DNA of 18,459 nt from an uncultured Vampirovibrio sp. (GTDB taxonomy: Bacteria; Cyanobacteriota; Vampirovibrionia; Gastranaerophilales; Gastranaerophilaceae). The stretch spans positions 1 to 18,459 of the forward strand of contig CAJTWU010000032.1 of NCBI GenBank assembly GCA_910579975.1, in the 5' to 3' direction. The notes beneath the pieces were generated by a model. That model searched no databases, was not told the DNA's origin, and saw only the letters and a program-made list of their open reading frames with translations. Below, piece after piece: positions 5,556-12,658 of this stretch (positions within the stretch are counted from its first letter, which is position 1; the number at the start of each line of letters is the position of its first letter). A program made the position numbers and the translations under genes.

Positions 5556-7205
5556 ATGACAGAACAGACTCTTACCCCGATAATGCCCCTATCGAGTGCC
5601 TCAGACTCTATTTTAAAAGAAGCTCGTATGGCTCATGAAAAATATCTTATTAAACAGCAAGACTCTGATTTAGAACGCGCAATTGAATGTTATATTGATG
5701 CAATTAAAAATAATCCAACTATTTCAGAGGCTTATTATAGATTGGCAAGTTTGTTGTTAATTAAAGGTCAAATTTCTGTTGAAGGTGCTCTGGAACAGTG
5801 TAGAACAGCTATATCTCTTGAGCCTGATAATCCAAATGCACATATCTATACCGGTTATTTTCAGTGCTTAAATGGTAACCTTCAAGAGGCTGAAAAGGAA
5901 TTTGCACTTGCAATTTCCAACTCCGGTAAGAACTCGGCTCGTCCGCGTTTGTTCTTGTCAAAAGTTTTATTGAATAAAATTAAAGGCGATGGAAAACATG
6001 TAAAAGACATGGTTAAGTTTCTTTATTATTTCTTGTCAGGCAGCATGATGATTATGTGGGATTGTCCTTCTATCAAAATGTTTTGCAAGTTTCTTGCCAA
6101 TGATTTTTCAATTATGTCATATAAAACTCTTGGTGAAACTTTTGAGAAAATGAAATTATTTCCATCCGCTTTAGAAGCGTATTCAAAGGGACTTGAAAAA
6201 ACTTCTCAAAGTAATCTTTTTTATCAAAAAATGGGTGATTTATCTTTGGAATGTAATAATATTGAAGCATCCAGAGAATGTTACAAGAGAGCATATGAAC
6301 TTAATCCTTTAGATCGCGAAGTTTTAATTAAGCTTGCAACAATCAATCAAACCTATTTCCCTGATGATGTTGAAATGACAATTGATTATTACAATTCACT
6401 TTTGGAATTTGGTATTGATTTAGATAAAATTTATTATGAATTAGGACATTTATATTTGCAAAAATCAGATAAAGTTCATGCTGTTTCTGCATTTAAACTT
6501 GCAGAAGAATTAAATCCTGAAAATCCATACTATAACAATTCACTTGCTTACGCTTATGTTAAAGCAGAACTTTATGACGATGCTATTGAGTATTATCAAC
6601 AAGCTATTAAACTAAATCCAGATTCTGAGTGGACTTCAATTGTTTGTCATGCTCTCGGTGCAATTTATGCCGAAATTAAAGAGAACTTTGAAGCAGCTGA
6701 AGCTACATTTAATGCTGGAATGGTTCTTGATCCTAAAAATGTTGATATTCAGTTATCACTAGGTGATTTATTTATGGCTCAAAATGATTTGGATAAAGCT
6801 ATTAAGACCTATTGTGATGCTATTACAACTGATCCGTTAAATTTTATGGCTTATGCGAAAGCCGGTTTAGCACTTTGGGAAAAAGATTATCTTGAAGAAG
6901 CAATAGTAGCATTTCACAAATCAATAGAACTTAATCCTGATTTTGAAATTTCACAAAATAACCTGGGTGTTGTTTATCTTGACGGTATTGGTGATCCAAA
7001 AGAATCTATTGATTACTTTAAAACTGCAATCAATATTAATCCTAATTATACATTAGCTTATTTTAACCTTGGACGTGCTTATCAAGCAATTGGTGACAAA
7101 GCTCTAGCTGCTGAATATTATCAAATGACAATGGATTTGAATAAAATTACAGAAGAATTGTCTGATAAAGAAGTTCGCAGCAGACTTTATGATTTGTTTG
7201 AATAA
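5556..7205 (+). CDS. Large tetratricopeptide-repeat (TPR) protein
   Basis: A 549-residue protein built almost entirely of TPR helix pairs, so a protein-protein interaction scaffold. About twelve repeats can be counted (near residues 58-91, 94-124, 189-218, 221-252, 255-288, 291-322, 325-356, 364-394, 397-428, 431-462, 465-497, 499-530), many ending in the typical (E/K)LNP(D/E). Residues 145-187 break the pattern with a hydrophobic, Met/Trp/Cys-rich stretch. No signal peptide or clear membrane span is seen, and there is no catalytic domain, so it is probably cytoplasmic. GGAG lies 6 bases before the ATG. It is divergent from the ribosomal-protein operon and ends 2 bases from the convergent queE, so it is monocistronic. 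Its partner and function are not known. Confidence 0.85.
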   Translation: MTEQTLTPIMPLSSASDSILKEARMAHEKYLIKQQDSDLERAIECYIDAIKNNPTISEAYYRLASLLLIKGQISVEGALEQCRTAISLEPDNPNAHIYTGYFQCLNGNLQEAEKEFALAISNSGKNSARPRLFLSKVLLNKIKGDGKHVKDMVKFLYYFLSGSMMIMWDCPSIKMFCKFLANDFSIMSYKTLGETFEKMKLFPSALEAYSKGLEKTSQSNLFYQKMGDLSLECNNIEASRECYKRAYELNPLDREVLIKLATINQTYFPDDVEMTIDYYNSLLEFGIDLDKIYYELGHLYLQKSDKVHAVSAFKLAEELNPENPYYNNSLAYAYVKAELYDDAIEYYQQAIKLNPDSEWTSIVCHALGAIYAEIKENFEAAEATFNAGMVLDPKNVDIQLSLGDLFMAQNDLDKAIKTYCDAITTDPLNFMAYAKAGLALWEKDYLEEAIVAFHKSIELNPDFEISQNNLGVVYLDGIGDPKESIDYFKTAININPNYTLAYFNLGRAYQAIGDKALAAEYYQMTMDLNKITEELSDKEVRSRLYDLFE

Positions 7206-7207
7206 AT

Positions 7208-7876
7208 CTATCTCACATTTAAAAACTTGTGAACTTGAGGAATAAGTCTAACTTTTTTGTAGTGCTGCAAAAATTTATTTAGTATATGTTCAATAAATTC
7301 ATTGCTGACACAAAAATTGTTTTGGCACATTTTTGGTTGTAAAATTATTTCAATACCGTATTTTGCACCAAGCTTACAAGTTTTAGTAATCTCTTCTTGT
7401 GTAATATTTTCATCAAATACAACTTTCGCAAAAAGTTTCTTTTGGATAGCTGTTTCAAAGAAACTATCATGCTCTTCCCATAAATCGCTTATCCCGGTGC
7501 AGCTAGGTAATTTAATATCAGCTGAAATATAATCTATATAATCTATAACTTCTTTTAACTCTCCAGAAAGAGTTGCGTTAGTTTCAAGATAAACAGGAAG
7601 CGGGCAATGGATAAGAAGTTTTTTTAAAAATCCTGTATGTAAAAGCGGTTCGCCTCCTGTAAGTGAAACAGAGTGACAATCAGAATTCTTTTTCATAAGA
7701 TTTAATATTTCATCTACGTTGTATTCTTTGGCGCCTTTTCTGTCAAAATCCGTGTCACAATATTCACAATGAAGGTTACAGCCGCAAAATCTGATGAAAA
7801 ATTGTTTGTAACCTATATAAGGACCCTCACCCTGAATTGATGTAAAAATCTCTTTAATTACTACCTTATCTGTCAT
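7208..7876 (-). CDS. queE: 7-carboxy-7-deazaguanine synthase (radical SAM)
   Basis: QueE converts 6-carboxy-tetrahydropterin to 7-carboxy-7-deazaguanine, a step on the path to queuosine in tRNA and to deazapurine DNA modifications. The radical-SAM cluster motif CxxxCxxC is at Cys33, Cys37 and Cys40 (CNLHCEYC), preceded by the QueE substrate signature SIQGEGPYIGYKQFFIRF and followed by DTDFD. SLTGGEPLL (about 71-79) is the SAM-binding GGE motif. The 222 residues are normal for the family. The gene starts inside the end of the dnaJ-like gene (11-base overlap) with no strong ribosome site, so it is probably translationally coupled. The other queuosine genes (queC, queD, queF) are not in the window. 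Identification is strong. Confidence 0.93.
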   Translation of the reverse strand: MTDKVVIKEIFTSIQGEGPYIGYKQFFIRFCGCNLHCEYCDTDFDRKGAKEYNVDEILNLMKKNSDCHSVSLTGGEPLLHTGFLKKLLIHCPLPVYLETNATLSGELKEVIDYIDYISADIKLPSCTGISDLWEEHDSFFETAIQKKLFAKVVFDENITQEEITKTCKLGAKYGIEIILQPKMCQNNFCVSNEFIEHILNKFLQHYKKVRLIPQVHKFLNVR

Positions 7877-8858
7877 ACAAATTATCTCTTACATTCCCTG
7901 ATGAAATTTCTTCCAACTTTTTATAGAGAGCAATTTCAGCTTCTGTTAAATTTTTTGGAATACGAATTTCTATAGTAATAATCATATCACCAATTTTTTT
8001 ATTTTGCACTATGCCGCATCCGGAAAGACGAATTTTTTGACCATTTTGTGTATTTGCTGCAATTTTTACATTAACACATCCGTTAATTGTGCAAACTTTT
8101 ATATTTGCACCTAAAACTGCCTCTGATGGTGAAATTGGAATAGTTTTAAGAATATTTAAACCTTCTGTTTTATAGCTTTGAGTTTCTTTAATATGAACTG
8201 TAATATATAAATCGCCGTTTTTCCCGCCATCATTGCTGGCTTTTCCTTCACCGGCAAGTCTGATTTTTGACCCGTTTTTAATTTCAGCCGGTATTTTAAC
8301 AGAAAATTTTTTGTAATTTGTTTCTTCACCTTTTCCATTACAGTGAGGACAAATCCCGCCATTAACAAATCTTTTGCCTCTGCATTTCGGGCAAGTTTGA
8401 GTTTGAAGCATGTTTATAGTTTTTGTTACTCCGCTCATAGCTTCAAATACAGAAATTTCAATGTCTGTATGAATGTCTTCGCCGCGTTTAGGCTGTGAGG
8501 CTGTATCGTTTCTATAAGTGGTTTCACGTTTTCTTTTGGAAAGAAAATCTTCCCAGGTAAAATAGAACCCGCGTTTGTCATCATGCTCTTCTGTATGCGA
8601 ATTTTGTGTGTTACGGGTTTTAGAACCTTCTTTTGCATAGTTGTAGAACCGGCGTGCGCGGTCGTACTCATCTTTTTTTATTTTGTTTGACAAAATCTCA
8701 TAAGCTTCATTTATTTCTTTAAAATGTCTGATAGCTTCAGGAGTGTTTCCTGCAATATCAGGATGCCATTTTCTTGCAAGCTTACGATAAGCAGATTTTA
8801 TGTTTTCGGCTGATTCTAACTCCGTAATGCCGAGAATTTTATAATAATCTTTAGTCAT
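7866..8858 (-). CDS. DnaJ-like co-chaperone with a half-size zinc region
   Basis: A J-domain protein that would stimulate an Hsp70 (DnaK) ATPase. The J domain spans residues 3-68 with the invariant HPD at 32-34. Residues 69-125 form a charged linker instead of a Gly/Phe-rich region. The C-terminal substrate-binding domains follow from about 126 (DIHTDIEISVFEAMSGVTK) to the end, including KIPAEIKNGSKIRLAGEG and GDLYITVHI. Between them only two CxxCxG motifs occur (Cys156/159 and Cys170/173) where canonical DnaJ has four, so one zinc site at most. The 330 residues fall between CbpA (about 306) and DnaJ (about 375). The ATG at 8858 has no clear ribosome site. It is first in an overlapping pair with queE. 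A canonical DnaJ probably exists elsewhere in the genome; that is inference. Confidence 0.88.
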   Translation of the reverse strand: MTKDYYKILGITELESAENIKSAYRKLARKWHPDIAGNTPEAIRHFKEINEAYEILSNKIKKDEYDRARRFYNYAKEGSKTRNTQNSHTEEHDDKRGFYFTWEDFLSKRKRETTYRNDTASQPKRGEDIHTDIEISVFEAMSGVTKTINMLQTQTCPKCRGKRFVNGGICPHCNGKGEETNYKKFSVKIPAEIKNGSKIRLAGEGKASNDGGKNGDLYITVHIKETQSYKTEGLNILKTIPISPSEAVLGANIKVCTINGCVNVKIAANTQNGQKIRLSGCGIVQNKKIGDMIITIEIRIPKNLTEAEIALYKKLEEISSGNVRDNLYDR

Positions 8859-8936
8859 ACTTTAGATTTAATGACCCGATTAAAAAAGTCAATAGAAAGT
8901 AGGAGAATTTTTTTTAATGTTCAGAAGGGTTTTTAT

Positions 8937-8965
8937 TTGCGGATATATTTATATAATGTTACAAT
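8937..8965 (+). promoter_or_regulatory. Possible promoter of the lrp-aminotransferase operon
   Basis: TTGCGG (8937-8942), a 17-base spacer and TACAAT (8960-8965), followed by an AT-rich leader of about 27 bases to the AAAGGA ribosome site. A divergent TTGACT (8892-8887, minus strand) may be the -35 of the dnaJ-like gene, but its -10 is poor. Confidence 0.4.
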
Positions 8966-8998
8966 TTACATAAACTATTAATAATTTAAAGGAAGTTT

Positions 8999-9481
8999 AT
9001 GAGAGAAGAATTATTATCATTAATTGAGAAAAACAGCCGTATTGACTTAAAAGAGCTTGCTGTTTTGTTAGGCAGAGAAGAAATTGATGTTGTAAACGAA
9101 CTTGCACATCTTGAAGAAGAAGGTATTATTTGCGGTTATCATACACTTATCAACTGGGATAAAACTTCGATTGAAAAAGTTACAGCGCTTATTGAAGTCA
9201 AGGTTACTCCTCAAAGAGGTCAGGGTTTTGATAAAATTGCCGAACGTATTTTTAATTACCCTGAAGTTCGTGCTGTTTACTTGATTTCAGGCGGATATGA
9301 TCTTCTAATTACTCTTGAAGAAAAATCCTTAAAAGAAATTGCGGGTTTTGTATCTGATAAGCTTTCTACTCTTGATAGCGTTCTTTCTACAGCGACTCAT
9401 TTTGTTCTAAAAAAATACAAAGACCATGGTACTGTTTTTGATAAAGGGCATGGAGATGAGCGTGAGGTTGTTTCACCATGA
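8999..9481 (+). CDS. Lrp/AsnC-family transcriptional regulator
   Basis: A 160-residue feast/famine-type regulator that would sense an amino acid and bind DNA as an oligomer. The N-terminal winged helix-turn-helix (residues 1-50: LLSLIEKNSRIDLKELAVLL ... LEEEGIICGYHTLIN) is followed by the RAM ligand-binding domain (about 60-140: VTALIEVKVTPQRG, FNYPEVRAVYLISGGYDLLI, VLSTATHFVLKKYK). AAAGGA lies 7 bases before the ATG. It overlaps the next gene by 4 bases (ATGA), so the two are translated together. A linked Lrp-type regulator and alanine-type aminotransferase is also found in Bacillus (yugG-alaT). It probably controls its own operon; the effector is unknown. Confidence 0.93.
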   Translation: MREELLSLIEKNSRIDLKELAVLLGREEIDVVNELAHLEEEGIICGYHTLINWDKTSIEKVTALIEVKVTPQRGQGFDKIAERIFNYPEVRAVYLISGGYDLLITLEEKSLKEIAGFVSDKLSTLDSVLSTATHFVLKKYKDHGTVFDKGHGDEREVVSP

Positions 9482-10644
9482 CAAAAGAACTTTCTCATGT
9501 TGTTCAAAACATTAAACCTTCTGGTATACGAAAATTTTTTGACATTGTATCAGAAATTAAAGATGCAATTTCTCTTGGTGTAGGTGAGCCTGATTTTGAT
9601 ACTCCTTGGCATATCCGTGATGAAGGTATATATGCCCTTGAGAAAGGTAAAACCTTTTATACTTCTAATTCCGGGCTTATAGAACTGAGAGAAGAAATTT
9701 GTAAATACCAAAAACGTCATCATGGTATTTGCTATAACCCGTTAACAGAAGTAATCGTTACTGTTGGCGGTTCTGAAGCTATTGATATTGGACTAAGAGC
9801 GATGGTTAATCAGGGAGATGAGGTAATAATTCCACAACCTTGTTATGTTTCGTATGAACCTTGTGCGCTTTTAGCCGGTGCAAAGCCTGTTATTATTGAT
9901 TTAAAACAAGAAAATGAGTTTCGATTGACTCCGGAGGAGTTAGAAAATTCAATCACAGATAAAACAAAAGTTTTAATTCTTGCATATCCTAATAATCCAA
10001 CAGGAGCAATTATGGAACGTGAGGATTTGGAGAAAATTGCCCAAATTGTTAAAAAACACGATATTTATGTTATATCAGATGAGATTTACAGCGCTTTGAC
10101 TTATAAGGGCAAACATGTTTCTATTGCATCACTTGATGGTATGCAAGAACGAACTGTGCTGATAAATGGTTTTTCCAAATCTTATGCTATGACTGGATGG
10201 AGACTTGGCTATGCTTGCGGACCAGAAGAAATTATTAAGCAAATGACAAAAATTCATCAATTTGCAATAATGTGTGCTCCTACAACGAGTCAGTATGCAG
10301 CTGTAGAAGCTTTAAAGCATGGAGATGATGATGTAAAAGCTATGAGTGGGGCTTATAATCAACGCCGACGCTTTTTGCTTAATGCATTTAAAGAAATGAA
10401 CTTAGAGTGTTTTGAACCTTATGGTGCGTTTTATGTGTTTCCTTGTATAAAAGAATTTGGCATGACATCAGTTGAATTTGCAACCCGTTTTCTTGAAGAA
10501 GAAAAAGTTGCAGCAGTTCCCGGAGATGCTTTTGGTGCAAGCGGAGAAGGTTTCTTAAGAATATCTTATGCGTATTCTTTAGATAACCTTAAAATAGCGA
10601 TGGAGAGATTGAAAAACTTTATTAATCGACTAAGAAGTCAATAA
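9478..10644 (+). CDS. Class I/II PLP-dependent aminotransferase (alanine/aspartate type)
   Basis: A 388-residue fold-type I aminotransferase. The PLP-binding lysine is Lys234 in GFSKSYAMTGWRLGY. Other family residues are YPNNPTG (170-176, the cofactor Asn), SDEIYSAL (Asp201 and Tyr204), and the C-terminal substrate-carboxylate Arg in GFLRISYAYS. The N-terminal SGIRKFFDIVSEIKDAISLGVGEPDF is close to AlaT/PatA-like enzymes of Gram-positives and other bacteria that transfer amino groups between alanine, aspartate or aromatic acids and 2-oxoglutarate. The exact substrate cannot be read from the sequence. It is coupled to the Lrp regulator upstream. Its last 23 bases overlap the convergent isocitrate dehydrogenase gene, with no terminator between them. 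Confidence 0.92.
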   Translation: MTKELSHVVQNIKPSGIRKFFDIVSEIKDAISLGVGEPDFDTPWHIRDEGIYALEKGKTFYTSNSGLIELREEICKYQKRHHGICYNPLTEVIVTVGGSEAIDIGLRAMVNQGDEVIIPQPCYVSYEPCALLAGAKPVIIDLKQENEFRLTPEELENSITDKTKVLILAYPNNPTGAIMEREDLEKIAQIVKKHDIYVISDEIYSALTYKGKHVSIASLDGMQERTVLINGFSKSYAMTGWRLGYACGPEEIIKQMTKIHQFAIMCAPTTSQYAAVEALKHGDDDVKAMSGAYNQRRRFLLNAFKEMNLECFEPYGAFYVFPCIKEFGMTSVEFATRFLEEEKVAAVPGDAFGASGEGFLRISYAYSLDNLKIAMERLKNFINRLRSQ

Positions 10645-11620
10645 TTGTATTGGTAAACTCGCTACAAGTTGCTGTACCTTTTAAATCAGCTGTTTTAATA
10701 TCAGCTTCCAGTGTTTTAAATAAAGCTTTTTTTATTTTTTCACCGGCTTCTTTTTCGCCGATATAGTTAAGCATTTCAATTGCAGACATAAGCATTGCGG
10801 TCGGATTAGCTTTATCTTGCCCTGCAATATCAGGAGCTGAACCATGAACCGGTTCAAATACTGCGTAATTTTTACCTATATTTGCTCCTTGAGCTATTCC
10901 TAAACCGCCTATTAGTCCGGCGCAAAGGTCTGAAACTATATCGCCATATAGATTTGGTAGTAATAATACATCAAACTGATTTGGATTTTGAACAAGCTGC
11001 ATACAACAATTATCAACCAAAATTTCTCTAAAATTTATTGATGGATATTTTGCTGCAACATCTCTTGCACATTCTAAGAATAATCCGTCTGAAAGTTTGC
11101 AGATATTAGCTTTTGTTACAATACATACTTCTTTTCGATTGTTTTTTACGGCGTAATCAAAGGCAAATTCTGCTATTCTCAAAGAAGCTTTACGCGTAAT
11201 AATTTTAATACTTTCAGCTGTATCTTTATCAACTTGTCTTTCAATACCGGCATATAAGTCTTCTGTGTTCTCACGCACAACAACTATATCAACATTGTCA
11301 AATCGTGTTTTTACATTAGGTAAATTATAACATGGTCTTAGATTTGCATATAAATCCAAGTCTTTTCTAAGCTGTACATTAACTGAACGAAATCCTTTTC
11401 CAATGGGTGTTGTAACGGGCGATTTTAAGGCAACGCCTGTGTTTTTAACAGAGTTAATTACTCTTTCGGGAAGGGGAACTCCTTCTGTTTCAATAACATC
11501 TGCACCTGCTGTTTGAATATCCCAATCAATTTCTACGCCGGCAGCTTTTATTATTTTTACAACTGCCTCTGTTATTTCAGGTCCAATTCCATCGCCGCGG
11601 ATTAATGTAACTTGTTTCAT
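10622..11620 (-). CDS. Isocitrate/isopropylmalate dehydrogenase family, probably NAD-dependent isocitrate dehydrogenase
   Basis: A 332-residue beta-decarboxylating dehydrogenase. The family signature LIRGDGIGPEI opens the protein. The substrate-binding motif SVNVQLRKDLDLYANLRPC, with Ser and the three Arg, matches mitochondrial-type NAD isocitrate dehydrogenase better than isopropylmalate dehydrogenase, as do RENTEDLYAGIE and NLYGDIVSDLCAGLIGGLG. The C-terminal cofactor loop is FEPVHGSAPDIAGQDKANP. It would make 2-oxoglutarate from isocitrate, feeding glutamate and aminotransferase reactions. No aconitase or citrate synthase is nearby. It starts inside the stop codon of the TSCPD gene (ATGA overlap) in a two-gene operon. 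Homoisocitrate or tartrate-type activity is the main alternative. Confidence 0.85.
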   Translation of the reverse strand: MKQVTLIRGDGIGPEITEAVVKIIKAAGVEIDWDIQTAGADVIETEGVPLPERVINSVKNTGVALKSPVTTPIGKGFRSVNVQLRKDLDLYANLRPCYNLPNVKTRFDNVDIVVVRENTEDLYAGIERQVDKDTAESIKIITRKASLRIAEFAFDYAVKNNRKEVCIVTKANICKLSDGLFLECARDVAAKYPSINFREILVDNCCMQLVQNPNQFDVLLLPNLYGDIVSDLCAGLIGGLGIAQGANIGKNYAVFEPVHGSAPDIAGQDKANPTAMLMSAIEMLNYIGEKEAGEKIKKALFKTLEADIKTADLKGTATCSEFTNTIIDFLVD

Positions 11621-11919
11621 GCTCTAACTTTCTGTTTTTCTTCTATATATGCTTTTAAACCGATTGTCATTTGATCCGGACAGCTGGTAGGCCTTTTCCC
11701 GCAAGGTATTCCTTGCAGCTTTGGAATAATATCGTTAATATTCATCCCTCTAACAAGCATACCAATTCCACTAAGATTTCCAGCACATCCGCCTACAAAT
11801 TCTACATCTTCTATGATATCGTCTTTAATTCTAAATTGCATCATTTTGCTGCAAACACCTTTGGGTTGAAACTGAACAATATCAACGCCATTAACACTTT
11901 TTATAATGACATCACTCAT
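11617..11919 (-). CDS. Four-cysteine TSCPD-domain protein (TIGR03905-like)
   Basis: A 100-residue protein matching in layout the small stand-alone TSCPD family. Four cysteines are placed as GVC(23)SKM, GGC(45)AGNLSG, IPC(73)GKRPTSC(80)PDQ, consistent with one metal-binding site. The same domain sits at the C-terminus of some class II ribonucleotide reductases, but the role of the free-standing form is not established. AGGAGG lies 7 bases before the ATG, a strong ribosome site, and a good promoter precedes it. It overlaps the isocitrate dehydrogenase gene by 4 bases, so the two proteins are made together. I recognise the family but cannot assign a reaction. Confidence 0.85.
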   Translation of the reverse strand: MSDVIIKSVNGVDIVQFQPKGVCSKMMQFRIKDDIIEDVEFVGGCAGNLSGIGMLVRGMNINDIIPKLQGIPCGKRPTSCPDQMTIGLKAYIEEKQKVRA

Positions 11920-11943
11920 ATAAATCCTCCTCTAATTATAAAT

Positions 11944-11973
11944 ATTATACCATGTCATTATAATTTATTTCAA
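11944..11973 (-). promoter_or_regulatory. Predicted promoter of the TSCPD-isocitrate dehydrogenase operon
   Basis: On the minus strand -35 TTGAAA (11973-11968), an 18-base spacer and a perfect -10 TATAAT (11949-11944). The -35 lies inside the last codons of the upstream EF-hand gene. The predicted start near 11937 gives a short leader with AGGAGG. Confidence 0.6.
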
Positions 11974-12552
11974 ATGTGTATTATATATATTTGCATATAA
12001 ATTTGCAGCTGCTGCGGCATTACTCTTTTTTGAATACTCAAGAACTGCATTTAAACCTTTTGGTGTAATTATACCATCAGCTTGAGCCGGATCGGTTGAG
12101 TCTTTGCTTAGAATATCTGCTGCTACAATATTTGCAGCATATTCAGAATTATCAATTTTACCATCCTTGTTGATATCTAATGGTTCAGCAGTCATTGTGT
12201 CATCAATAAGATATCTATATTCAAATTCTTCTACAGAAAGCTCTTTGGCTTGCATTTCTTGTTCAGCAGCAGCTAGTAGAGAAGCTTTGTCAAACTTACC
12301 TTCCGGCATGTAACGATACTCATATTCTAATGGTGGTAATGAGTTTAGATATGCATCATTTTCATCAATAAATTTTTCTAATGATTTTGTATTATTATTG
12401 AGAGCTTCTTCTGTTGGTTTGAAATCAAGTATTGGCGCAGTTTTATGATTATCGTTAGCTAATGGTGTTTCCATATATTGTAAATGATTTTCAACAGCAT
12501 TTTTGCCATAGTTATCATATTTTCCATTTAAGCCGTTTACTTGAAATGTCAT
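11965..12552 (-). CDS. EF-hand-containing protein of unknown function
   Basis: A 195-residue, mostly acidic protein with one good calcium-binding loop, DINKDGKIDNSE (residues 126-137, with Asp1, Asn3, Asp5, Gly6, Ile8 and Glu12 in place). A degenerate partner follows (about 154-166, with ADGIITPKG), so it is probably an EF-hand pair. A short motif E(Y/F)EYRY is repeated at about 76-81 and 109-114, hinting at internal duplication. The C-terminus is rich in Ala, Asn and Tyr. No signal peptide or membrane segment is visible. I use the ATG at 12552 because GGAGG lies 9 bases upstream; a GTG 18 bases earlier would place that ribosome site inside the coding sequence. I do not recognise the family beyond the EF-hand. 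Confidence 0.75.
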   Translation of the reverse strand: MTFQVNGLNGKYDNYGKNAVENHLQYMETPLANDNHKTAPILDFKPTEEALNNNTKSLEKFIDENDAYLNSLPPLEYEYRYMPEGKFDKASLLAAAEQEMQAKELSVEEFEYRYLIDDTMTAEPLDINKDGKIDNSEYAANIVAADILSKDSTDPAQADGIITPKGLNAVLEYSKKSNAAAAANLYANIYNTHLK

Positions 12553-12621
12553 AGTTAGATACCTCCACACAATCTTGATACAAATATAAAAACTTATAAG
12601 TGAAAAATATTGCTAAAATCC

Positions 12622-12651
12622 TTTACAAAAGTTAATCATTAGATTTATAAT
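12622..12651 (+). promoter_or_regulatory. Predicted promoter of mlaE operon, giving a leaderless mRNA
   Basis: TTTACA (12622-12627), an 18-base spacer and a perfect TATAAT (12646-12651). Transcription would start at about 12658, essentially at the ATG (12659), and no Shine-Dalgarno sequence is present before that ATG. Confidence 0.6.
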
Positions 12652-12658
12652 AGTACTT

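Noticed and set aside
8156..8671. Two further minus-strand open frames inside the dnaJ-like gene
   Set aside because: They are in other frames of a gene with intact J domain and C-terminal domain; no frameshift is needed.
11671..12000. Plus-strand open frame opposite the TSCPD and EF-hand genes
   Set aside because: Antisense to the TSCPD gene, which has conserved cysteines, a promoter and a strong ribosome site; the frame has no such support.
12553..12570. Longer N-terminus (GTG start) for the EF-hand protein
   Set aside because: The GGAGG ribosome site would fall inside the coding sequence, whereas it is well placed for the ATG at 12552.
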